Assembly (NCBI RefSeq): GCF_048569485.1
Contig: NC_134364.1
Span: 127,653,408-127,717,407, forward strand
Direction: 5' to 3'
Length of the DNA stretch: 64,000 nucleotides
Source of the DNA: Anomaloglossus baeobatrachus
Lineage: Eukaryota; Chordata; Amphibia; Anura; Aromobatidae
The notes beneath the pieces were generated by a model that saw nothing but the letters and a program-made list of their open reading frames with translations, was not told the origin of the DNA and searched no databases. The translations under genes were made by a program, and so were the position numbers. Of this stretch, positions 45,301-57,300 are shown piece after piece. Each line of letters opens with the position of its first letter. The stretch's first letter is position 1.

Positions 45301-48300
45301 CATACACCCACACCCCCACCCCCTGTGAGGTCACATACTTTACACCCAAAAGGGAGACCTGATGCCTCCCTCAGGGCCAGTAGGGCACACCAGGTGGGCG
45401 GAGTCAGGCGGAAAGACACGCCCACCGAGGAGACTACTGTCCTGAGGCAGGAAGTACACTCAGTTAGTAGTGATGGGCAGTCCGGCTCTTTTTGGTGATC
45501 CGGTTCCCATGGCTCCGCTCACCAAAAAGAGCCGGATCTTTCAGCTCGTTCTCGGATCCTTATTAAATATGTGTTCACCCCAGGTGAACACATATTTAAG
45601 ATTATAGTGACGCCGTCAAAGCCCCGCCCACCCGCGGCTAAGCCCCGCCCACTTACAAGCAGCCAATTAGATTGCCGAGTAGGTGGATTTTAGCCGCAGG
45701 TGGGCGGGGTTTGACAGCGAAAAGAGCCGTTTAGATATTTTTAGTGGCTCACACTAGTGATCCGGCTCCTGTCGTTCACAGCAGGGAGCCAGATCTTTGT
45801 GTTGGATCGTTCGCGACCGACACATCACTATCAGTTAGTTGGAGAACAGTTTAGAGAGTGACAGTGACAGGAGGTGAAAAAGGAGAGAAACTGTCAGGGA
45901 CCCGGGTTGGAGCCTGGGCCCCTTGGAAAACGTCAGGCAGGCAGACGGTGGTGGCCGTCTGCAGGAGTACCGGTACAGCAACCGGCGGAACCGTACGGAC
46001 CTTGCCTGGGTTGGAGCCCTCCAGTCCCAATAGGGGAGTCAAACGTGTACCGGAGCACCAAAAGGAGGGTACTCAGACCCTGTCCTAGCTTAGAAGCCAC
46101 TGAGTATAGTCAAATTGACTGATTGCTTGGCGGACCTCACGGGTTCATCCACAACCAAAGTCCCGAAAGAAGGCAAAAGCCCACCGAGACCGGGTGAGCG
46201 CCACCGCCAAGGGCCAAACACCCGACGGGCCAGCGCCTGCAGGCAACCGAGGGCTCCTCCGGCAGCTCAACGCCGGGGAGCGGGCTACCACTGCTCAGGC
46301 AGGGGGAGCCGAAAACACAACATCTAGAGGTGCACGGGAAAAGGGGCCACCATCAAACCCGCAGGGGGACATCAGCAGCCGGCCGCGGGAACCGACCAGA
46401 CCCGAACTTTGGTTTACCAGTGACTCAGTGTGAATTAATTGTGAGTACACTAGTGCCATCCGGGCACGACACACTACACCGCGGCACGGCGCCCTGCACC
46501 CTGACAACAGCATCAAACCGTTACAGTCCCCGACCGGGCCCCGGGACACACCGCCCCTACCCACGGAGGGGCTAACATCTTGGCTGCAACACCGATCCCG
46601 GACGAGCCCGCCAACACTTCAGCCGCAGCGGTGGTGCGTCTCCCGTCACCACGACCCATGGGTGGCGTCACGACCCGTTACACAACCACCACTCCCCACC
46701 GCCTCCCCTTTAACAAGAGCAACGTGGCCCCCGGTCCGGAGGCGCTCGTGTCACCGACCACCCGAGCCCGGACCTCGAGCGGCTCGGCCCGAGCAAGCGG
46801 AGGAAGCGGCCGGGCCCCTCTCAGGGCGGTACACTTCCAGTAGGTGGCACTGGAGTTCAAGGTCTCGTCCTTTCTAAAGAGGATACATGAAATATTTAAT
46901 TTCCCAGAGGAGCATGTGAGGAGTTTACGTCGCCTTATATTAGCATGTCACTCTCTACAAGGTGAAAACAGAGGAATCTGGAGGAGGCAGAGGAGCCTCT
47001 GTGCACACTAGAAAAGTGATTTTTCTCAAGAAAATTTCTTGAGAAACTTCTGGGAGTTGAAGATTTCCACACCTGCGGAAAAATCCGCAGGAAAAACGCA
47101 TGCGGATTTGCCGCGGATTTACCGCAGGTTGCTCCCTGCGGTTTTGCAATAAATAATATAGATAATCGATAGACAGATAATGGATAGAGTGAAAGATGGA
47201 TAGATGAATAGATAGATAGGCCTGTTTCACACGTCAGTGATTCGGGGACGTTTGTGCTTTTTTTTCTACGTACCAGAATCACTGACATACGCAGACCCAT
47301 TATAATGAATGGGTCTGCTCACACATCAGTGATTTTTCACTGCACGTGTCTCCGTGCGGCGTACCCGCGTGTGCGTGATTTTGTTTACGGAGACATGTCC
47401 ATTTTTTTCTGGCATCACTGATGTCCCACGGACCACGCAGTGGTGTGATCCGTGAAACACGTGCCAGAAAAAAACGTGCTTTTAAAATAAAAATCATTGT
47501 TACTCACCCGGCGTCCAGCGATGTCCTCTGCAGCCCGTTCTCCCTGCTGCTTCTGAGCCGGCTCATTACTGTCGCGCATATTCATGATGCACGACACAGC
47601 CGACCCGGAAGCAGCTGCTGCGGGGGTCAGCGCCGGCCGGATGCTGCACCGCGGGAGCGATCAGCACCATGGACAGTGGGAGCGCGCACAGGTGAGTTGA
47701 TTTCTAAGTGCAATCACGGGCCACGGAGAATGGAGCCCGGATTGCACTTAGACAACCCACGTGTGCCGTAATTCACGGCACACGGAGGGACATGTGCGTG
47801 TTTTACACGTCAGTGAAAAACGTCTGTGTTTTTCACTGACGTGTGAAACGGGCCATAGATAGATAGATAGATGAGAAAGACCTATAAAATGTCCCACCTC
47901 CCTGCATTTTCTAAGCTGGCACCCTGTAGTGACTTTCATGTGGCACTAAAGGGTGCTTAGCCTTGTATTTAGCCATAAAATAAATAAATAATTAAAAAAA
48001 AACCGACGTGAGGTCCCCCCATCTTTTGTAGCCAGCTAGGGTAAAGCAGATGGCTGCAGCCTGCAGACCACAGCTGGCAGCTTCACCTTGGCTGGTAATC
48101 CAAAATAGAGGGCACCCCACGCTGTTATTTTACATTAAATAAATAATTTAAAACAAAAAACGTGCGGTCCCCCCCATATTGGATCACCAGCCACGGTATA
48201 GCGGACAGCTGTGGTCTGCTATTCTCAGACTAGGGAGGTCCACTGTTATTGGACACTCCCCAGCCTAAAAATAGCAGGCCGCAGCCGCCCCAGAAGTGGC

Positions 48301-51300
48301 GCATCCATTAGACATGCCAATCCTGGCGCTTCGCCCCAGCTCATCCCGCGCCCTGGTGCGTTGGCAAACGAGGTAATATATGGGGTTGATGCCAGATGTG
48401 TAATGTCACCTGGCATCAGGCCCTGGGGTTAGTGATGTCACGCGTCTATCAGATACCCGACATCACCAACCCAGTCAGTAATAAAAAATAGACAACAAAA
48501 AAAGTTTTATTTGAAAAAACACTCCCCAAAACATTCCCTCTTTAACCAATTTATTGAAAAGAACAATCAATTCCACGTCCGGCGTAATCCAATAAGGGGG
48601 GGGGGGGGCACGGCGATCCATACCATGGTCGCTGTCCCAGTCAATGAAGAACAGAATGTTCCCCATTGGCTGGGAGAGCAGTGCAGTGACCCGAGCTAAC
48701 ATCAATAGCCCAGGTCACTGCAGGGGATGACGAGCGCTGCCATCAGGAGCATAGATGAGATCAGTACCTTCTGTGATCATCTCCTGTACTGCTGACGTCA
48801 GCGCTGTCACTGACTTCTATGCCCGCCGCGTTGTCAGAAGTATCGCGAGAGCCCGTGACGTCACCGCTAGTGACGTTAGGAGGCAGGAGATCGTCACAGC
48901 AGGTAATGATCTCACCTCCTGACAGCAGCGATCGTCATCCCCGCGGCTCCCAGCACTGCAGGGTGTCAGTGTCTGCCTGCGCTGCCGCGTGACAGGCTGC
49001 TGACACTGCGGGCAGACACTGATACACAGCAGGGCGGGTAGCCGCGGGGCTGGAGTGGGACACAGACTGCACGGGCACCTGGAGGTCACACGGAAGCGCT
49101 TCCATGCGGCGTCCAGGGAGTGTGACGTGTGTGTGTTTACTCTGCTCCGCTTCCTCTTCCTGGCATAATGACATCACTTCCTGCAAAACCGCAGGCAGCG
49201 ATGAGCATTACCGCAGGTAAATCGCGGCTATACCGGGGGTATACCGCACATCATTTGCAACCTGCGGTATACCCCTGGAATTTCGCGATTACATTACAGT
49301 GAATGGAGTGAAATTCCGGGGGTATTCCGCAGCTACCTGCGGAAAATAATGGACATGCTCATTTTCTCAAGAAAGTTTCTCGAGAAAATTTTCTCAAGGA
49401 AATTTCTTAAGAAAAATCCGCACAGTGCGCACAGATATTTTTTTTTCTCATAGTATTTGCTGGGAAATGTCTGCACAAAGATTGCAGACATTTCTCAAGA
49501 AATTTCCGCGGCAAATCCGCGGGCAAAACGGCCTAGTGCGCACAGAGCCTTAAAAGGTATCAAAATGTCTGCAGGTGAAAGAAGGGTCTGGAGAATAGAG
49601 TCCAGAGGAGGACAGAGACGCCTGGAGAGACTAAAGGAAAGAGGATAAAGGAGTCTGAAGAGGAATGAGGAGTCTAAGGAAGACCAAGAGTTCTAGAGGA
49701 GGACATGTGTCCTAATAGATCAAGGGATGATAGAAGAAGAAGGCTTTAGAGATACCAGGCCAGATTGTGGACAGACAGAGGTCTCGGGACAAGGGTCTCC
49801 AGCCACCTGATGACCTTCTTAGATTACCTGCGGCCACAGATCTTTCCACATCATCTGGGATCTCCTTATTTCTTGGTTTCTGTGTTTGGGCCTCTGAGGA
49901 GCTTCTTGTCACAAATAACTGGGATGTAGATGTGAGGCCCTGGCAAAACCAGGTAGTCACAGATGACTGTACCCCCCATACCCCCCACCAAGGGTACAGG
50001 AATCGCCTCCTCCTTGGGAATTAACACCACTTCCACACACAGGAACACCAGCCACAAAGCCTAGTCACCCCCCCTATGACACCCGGGACACACCAGTGGG
50101 CGGGACCAGGCGGATGGGAACGCCCACCTAGGGGTCTTGGGATGACAAGGGGTGGGAACCAGTCAGTTGAGAAGTTCAGTTCAGTGGAGGTGAAGTGCAG
50201 CGTGGTCAGGGTTGGAGCCCTTGGACCACGGGAGAGCCGACTAGGTGGCAGACGGCAGAGTAGGGCCACAGGCGATGGAGATCCGGTCGCTGGAGACCTG
50301 AAGTGAACTGGGGCAGGGTTGCTACCGACAACGGGAATCTGGTCCGGAGGCCGTGCACAGGCGGGGTACCTGGACCCTAGGACGAGGCAAGCTTCAAGCC
50401 CCTTGTTAATTAACCAGCGAGACAAGGTTCCAGGCCTTGTTTCCAGAGAGAGAATCGCAGATAGAGCAGACCGGCAGCCCAACGCGGGGGATAGGGTGCC
50501 CGCCAAGAACCCATTAAAATCCCACGGGTCAGATTTTGCGGGCATAGCTCCCCCTGTTTACAAAACTGCAGGGGAGCGGATTTCTCCCGTTCCAGGCGGT
50601 TTAAATCAACACACAGCAAGACACAAGTGCAGGAGGAAGGGTCCCTATCCTGCTAACCCGTGTGCGGGACCAGCACACCCCTCCAGAGGCAACCGGCATC
50701 TGGCCTTGGTTTACAGTACAGACTCTGTGTGGATTATTCCTAATCGTGAGTACACCAGTGTCATCCGGTCCAACCTGCCGACAGCGCCCCAGCACTGCTC
50801 CCCACCTACACCTGGGCCCCGGGACTACACCTCCCCTACCCGTGGAGGGGATACCACCTTGCTGCCCAACACCATCGGTCCCGGGCGCTTGCACCAGAGG
50901 CAGCGGCAGTGCCACCATCTCATCACCGCAGCCCACGGGTGGCGTCACAGACAAAATCTATCTTCCCTGTAAATACCCCCTTTTCACTGTTGCGAGGACG
51001 GGCGGCTGCACGAGCCCCGGGTCCGGTCACCACTCGAGCCCCAGACACGATCCCGGACCCGTGACATAGATTGTGGGAGATTTTGCCCGGTGGCCTCCTC
51101 CAGGTGGGGCCATCAGTGTGTGATTGGGCTCAGATGATCTGTACAGAGCCGCAGATAACAGCGCCACCCCATGGCCACAGGGCACCACACACTCATTACT
51201 CCACCATGTAGCGCCATCCTTATATTTTGCTCCTCATGTTGGGTGCAGCTGTCTTGTCCTTCCTCCTCCTCGGATGTCACTGTCCTGGGTGATGGTGGTC

Positions 51301-54300
51301 TCTGGTCTATATGATATCTATACAATCTATTTTTGCCCCACCAGGGCCTGAACAGTGAAGACATCGGGCAGGAGAAGACATTTCTGTACAAATCACTGCA
51401 CCTCAAACATGTCAAGCTGGTGGTGGACATCTGCAATACGATGCCCAATAAGTGTCCTGTACAGCGGAAGGTATGGTGCACCGTGAGGGGAGCTGCAGTC
51501 TGAGTTTTGCTCCGAGGCCCTAGGACTATAGGGTGCAGATTTATACATCTCCCTCTTCTCTTATGTACAGAAATGTTATCTGCCACTGACCGAAAGGACA
51601 TTATTTTACTTTGCTGACATATATCTGAACCATACGAAAGGAGAGGGGAATCCTGACACCATGAACGCCAAAGAATACGCGGAATACCTCAAGAACGATA
51701 TCCCCGAATACCTAGAGGTAAGATGTGAGACGTGATGTACAAGCAGAAAATGCAGAAGGTGAGCGCTGCTCTGGATGAGAAACATGATGTAGAAGGTGAG
51801 CGCTGCTCTGCATGTGAGGCATGATGCAGAAAGTGAGCGCTGCTCTGGATGTGAAATGTGATGCAGAAGGTGAGCGCTGCTCTGGATGTGAAACGTGATG
51901 CAGAAGGTGAGCGCTGCTCTGGATGTGAGATGTGATGCAGAAGGTGAGCGCTGCTCTGCATGTGAGATGTGATGTAGAAGGTGAGCGCTGCTCTGCATGT
52001 GAGGCATGATGCAGAAAGTGAGCGCTGCTCTGGATGTGAGATGTGATGCAGAAGGTGAGCGCTGCTCTGGATGTGAGATGTGATGCAGGAGGTGAGCGCT
52101 GCTCTGGATGTGAGATGTGATGCAGAAGGTGAGCGCTGCTCTGGATGTGAGATGTGATGCAGAAGGTGAGCGCTGCTCTGCATGTGAGACGTGATGTAGA
52201 AGGTGAGCGCTGCTCTGGATCTGAGACAGAATGCAGAAAGTGCACGCTGCTCTGGATGTGACACAAAATGAAGAAAGTGAGCGCTACTCTGGATGTGAGA
52301 CAGGATGCAGAAAGTGAGCGCTGCTCTAGATGTGAGACAATATACAGAAGGTGAGCGCTGCTCTGGATATTAGGCGTGATGTAGAAGGTGAGTGCTACTC
52401 TGGCTGTGAGACGTGAAGCAGAGGGTGAGCGCTGCTCTAGATGTGAGATAGGATGCAGAAGGTGAGCGCTGCTCTAGATGTGAGACGTGATACAGAAGGT
52501 GAGCGCTGCTCTGGATGAGAGACATAGTGCAGAAAGTGAGCGCTGCTCTGGATGTGAAATGTATATAGAAGCAGAACTATAGATTAAGAAGGTGAGCGCT
52601 GCTCTGGATGTGAGATGTGATGCAGAAAGTGAGCGCTGCTCTAGATGTGAGACGTGATACAGAAGGTGAACGCTGCTCTGGATGAGAGATATAGTGCAGA
52701 AAGTGAGCGCTGCTCTGGATGTGAAATGTATATAGAAGCAGAACTATAGATTAAGAAGGTGAGCGCTGCTCTGGATGTGAGACGTGATACAGAAGGTGAG
52801 CGCTGCTCTGGATGAGAGACAGTGCAGAAAGTAAGCGCTGCTCTGGATGTGAGACGTGATGCAGAAGGTGAGCGCTGCTCTGGATGAGAGACATAGTGCA
52901 GAAAGTGAGCGCTGCTCTGGATGTGAGACGTGATGCAGAAGGTGAGAGCTGCTCTGGATGAGAGACATAGTGCAGAAAGTAAGTGCTGCTCTGGATGTGA
53001 GACGTGATGCAGAAGGTGAGCTCTGCTCTGGATGAAAGACATAGTGCAGAAAGTAAGCGCTGCTCTGGATGTGAGACGTGATGCAGAAGGTGAGCGCTGC
53101 TCTGGATGAGAGACATAGTGCAGAAAGTGAGCGCTGCTCTGGATGTGAGACGTGATGCAGAAGGTGAGCGCTGCTCTGGATGAGAGACATAGTGCAGAAA
53201 GTGAGCGCTGCTCTGGATGTGAGACGTGATGCAGAAGGTGAAAGCTGCTCTGGATGTGAGACGTGATACAGAAGGTGAGCGCTGCTCTGGATGTGAGACA
53301 ATATACAGAAGGTGAGCGCTGCTCTGGATATTAGGCATGATGTAGAAGGTGAGCGCTGTTCTGGATGTGAAATGTATATAGAAGCAGAACTATAGATTAA
53401 GAAGGTGAGCGCTGCTCTGGATGTGAGATGTGATGCAGAAAGTGAGCGCTGCTCTAGATGTGAGACGTGATACAGAAGGTGAACGCTGCTCTGGATGAGA
53501 GATATAGTGCAGAAAGTGAGCGCTGCTCTGGATGTGAAATGTATATAGAAGCAGAACTATAGATTAAGAAGGTGAGCGCTGCTCTGGATGTGAGACGTGA
53601 TACAGAAGGTGAGCGCTGCTCTGGATGAGAGACAGTGCAGAAAGTAAGCGCTGCTCTGGATGTGAGACGTGATGCAGAAGGTGAGCGCTGCTCTGGATGA
53701 GAGACATAGTGCAGAAAGTGAGCGCTGCTCTGGATGTGATACGTGATGCAGAAGGTGAGAGCTGCTCTGGATGAGAGACATAGTGCAGAAAGTAAGTGCT
53801 GCTCTGGATGTGAGACGTGATGCAGAAGGTGAGCTCTGCTCTGGATGAAAGACATAGTGCAGAAAGTAAGCGCTGCTCTGGATGTGAGACGTGATGCAGA
53901 AGGTGAGCGCTGCTCTGGATGAGAGACATAGTGCAGAAAGTGAGCGCTGCTCTGGATGTGAGACGTGATGCAGAAGGTGAGCGCTGCTCTGGATGAGAGA
54001 CATAGTGCAGAAAGTGAGCGCTGCTCTGGATGTGAGACGTGATGCAGAAGGTGAAAGCTGCTCTGGATGTGAGACGTGATACAGAAGGTGAGCGCTGCTC
54101 TGGATGTGAGACAGGATGCAGGTGAGCGCTGCTCTTAATGTGAGACATGATGCAGAAAGTGAGTGTGGCGCCCCTGCCCTGGTCAGGCACCACTAAGTAC
54201 TGCACCCACGCCTGAGTCAGTACAAAACAGGTAATCCTGAGTAAGGTGTGGACACACAGGCACCCTTGACCAGAACACACACACACACACACATTAGAGG

Positions 54301-57300
54301 GGACCCCCGGGCAGAGCCCGGAGGGGGCGAGACCCTCGTATCTCAGTTAGTGTGGTGCTGTGGTGAAGCTGGAGGGGAGTGTGCAGTGGCAGTCTGAGGA
54401 GAAGGAGTGGAGCAGCCGCGTCTGAAGCGCAGGGCCGAGGAGCGGAGCACTGTCAGACACTGCGCGTGCAGTGGCTGCTGGCGGGGGACAACATCACCAC
54501 AAAGACGCCTGAATAGAGGGAGAAGTACGGAGTTGAGTACAGGAACTCCTGGTGATGAACGTACACACGGGATACAGGTCCCCAGAGCAGAAATCTATTT
54601 AGTGGAGCTGCTTAATCCTGCCTGTGAGGTGAACAACAAGTCCCACACCAACCATACAGAACCCGCAGCATCGGCAGCAACGAGGGGGCCCATAAGGAGG
54701 ATCGAGCCTGGAGCCATCTATCCTTGGTCTACGCTGTCAGCAAACGGGACAGAAAGGGGAGAAAAGGCAGCAGCGACTTCCCTGGACACATCCCACGCTA
54801 TACTTCAAGTCAGGGGTGGTCCGAAACAAAGGTGCCGGAAGGCGAGTTAGCAGTCACCCCTATATCAGCCTGAGGGGTACCCAGCTCATCATAGCATCGC
54901 CCGGGTTACCTCACTCTACCAGCAAAAAGTGAGTAAAAACCCTGAAAGACATTTCTGGACTGGGTGTGAGTTCTTCTACGACCTGTGGTACTACACACTT
55001 ATGTACCGCCCCGGGGCTCGGCCGGCTGCTGTGCCGCTCGGATCCGGGCTCGTCGGTGGTGGCTCGAGCTCCTCACGGACCCGGGGGTCACGTCGCTCTG
55101 AAAGGGGGTTGGCGCTGCACGTAGGGACTTCGGTGGGGAGGTCCACGGCCAGGGCTGCGGCGGTTTGTAGGGAACTCAAGTTCGTGACGCCACCGGGTTG
55201 TGGTGAATGGATGGACACCACCGCTGCCGTTGACTAGGCTCCCAGGGACGGTGTTGCGCAGCTTGGTGTTGACCCCTCCGTGGGTAGGGGGATAATGGTC
55301 CCAGGGGCCCGAGGGAGGTGCTGAGGCGTGGGGACGGGTGCGTGCTGGGGTGTTAGTGCGGCGCGGTGCGCCACCCGAAGGCACTGGTGTACTCACTATG
55401 ATAAACACGCTGGAGTCTCTGGTAAACCAAACAAAATGGTGAACGGGGCCCGCAGCCGGCTGCAACTTTCCCCCTTAGTAGGTTGGTGGTTTCCGCCTTT
55501 CTCCTGCACCTCTGTCGCGGGCGGAGGAGGGGACGCTGCGCTCTCCCACTGCTCGGGTCCGGCTGCTGATGCTGCTGCTCGGTGGTGGCTCGAGTGGTGG
55601 GCCGGATCCCGGGGACTCGAGCGGCGCTCCTCGCCCGTGAGTGAAAAGGGGGGATTGATTGTGGGGATTTGATATTGTCCGTGACACCACCCACGGTTGT
55701 GGTGAGATTGGTGACACCACCGCTGCTCTGGATGGGGATCCCGGGAGCGATGACAGGGAGCAGCCTGAATGTTAGTTCTTCCCTCCGTGGGTAGGGGGTT
55801 TGGTTGTCCTGGGGCCCGATGAGGTAGGTATGGATGGATGGCAGGCGGGTTACAGGGCCTGGTGAGGTGCAGGGTCGCGGGGGCAGCGCTGTGCCGCACG
55901 GCACGGTGGTACTCACTCAGCCAATGATGAACACAGAGTCTCCGGTAAAACAAACGGCTGGATGGACGGGTCCCACAGACGGCTGCGGTGTTTCTCCTCC
56001 CGGCAGGTTGATGGTGACTGCCTTTCCCTGCACCTGTGTAGTGAGTACGGTTCCAATGGGTTCCCACCGGTAACCCACTCCCCAGCTTGAATATGTGCCT
56101 TTTGCCCGCAGGCTCTGGCCCTGGGAACTTTAGCCTTGGAGGTGACTGTGTTTCCCTCTCTTGGTTGGACTGTTGCCTTCTATCGGGACTTGGCTGCTGG
56201 GAAACCCAGGAGGTTCCCTTCGCTAACGGATTTGACAAATTGCACGGCGACTCCTAGCCTTGTCGGGGTCCGTAAGCCCCTGCCGGATGGTGCTGGCTTC
56301 TCTTTGTGTACCGGTCCGGTACCGCCGGGCCACCGCCCGTCCACGGTCCTTACGGCTAGCTCCAATAGGCCACTCCTGCAGACGGTCACCACCATCTGCC
56401 AACCTTGCTGTTCCGTCCGGGCCACACACCCGGACCAACTTCACTCCTTCCATTTCAAACTCTAAAACTCTTCTCTTTCCTTTTCCCGCCTCCAGGACTG
56501 TGAACTCCTCGGTGGGCGGGACTAACCGCCTGGCCCACCCCCTGGTGTGGACATCAGCCCCTGGAGGAAGGCAACAAGGATTTTGTCTGACTTAGGTGTG
56601 CCTGACCGGGGTGTGGGGTGTGTTGGTGTAGTACCTGTGACATCCTGGCTTGTCCAGGGCGCCACACCTCATTTATGTAAAAATCACGACTCCTATGCCT
56701 GAGCAACGGTAGTCCGCTCCCCGGCTTGCTATGTGTCGGGAGAGCCCTCTTTGCCCGCAGACGCTGGCCCCTTGGGTCTCTATGCCTTGATGGTGGCTTT
56801 ACCCTAATGGTTGGGCTGTTGTATTCAGTCGGGTCTTGTGTGGGAAAGGTCTTAAAGTCCTGTCCGCAATCAGTTGATTTGACTCAGCCCGGTTGTTTCT
56901 GGGCCTCGTACTGGGTCTGAGTACCCCTCCTGGTGCTCCGGTTTTCAATTGGTTCCCCGCTTCGGTACCGGTGGACCACCGCCCGTCCCCGGTCCCTACG
57001 GTTCCACAGGCTGTAATCCCAGCTCCTGCAAGCGGCCACCACCGTCTGCCTCCTTACCAGAGGTGACTGGGCTCCAACCCAGACACCTAGTGTAGACTTT
57101 TGTCAGGCCTGGTCACAGGTCTGCCCTGGAACTTGACTTCCCTCACTGTCTGTCAAGACTCATCTAGTGTTTTCCCGCCTCCGGCCTGTGAACTCCTCGG
57201 TGGGCGGAGCCAACCGCCTGGCCCCGCCCCCTGGTGTGAACATCAAACCCAGAGGGTGGTGACAAGTGTTTGTAGTTTGGCTGCTGTCACCTTACTAAGG

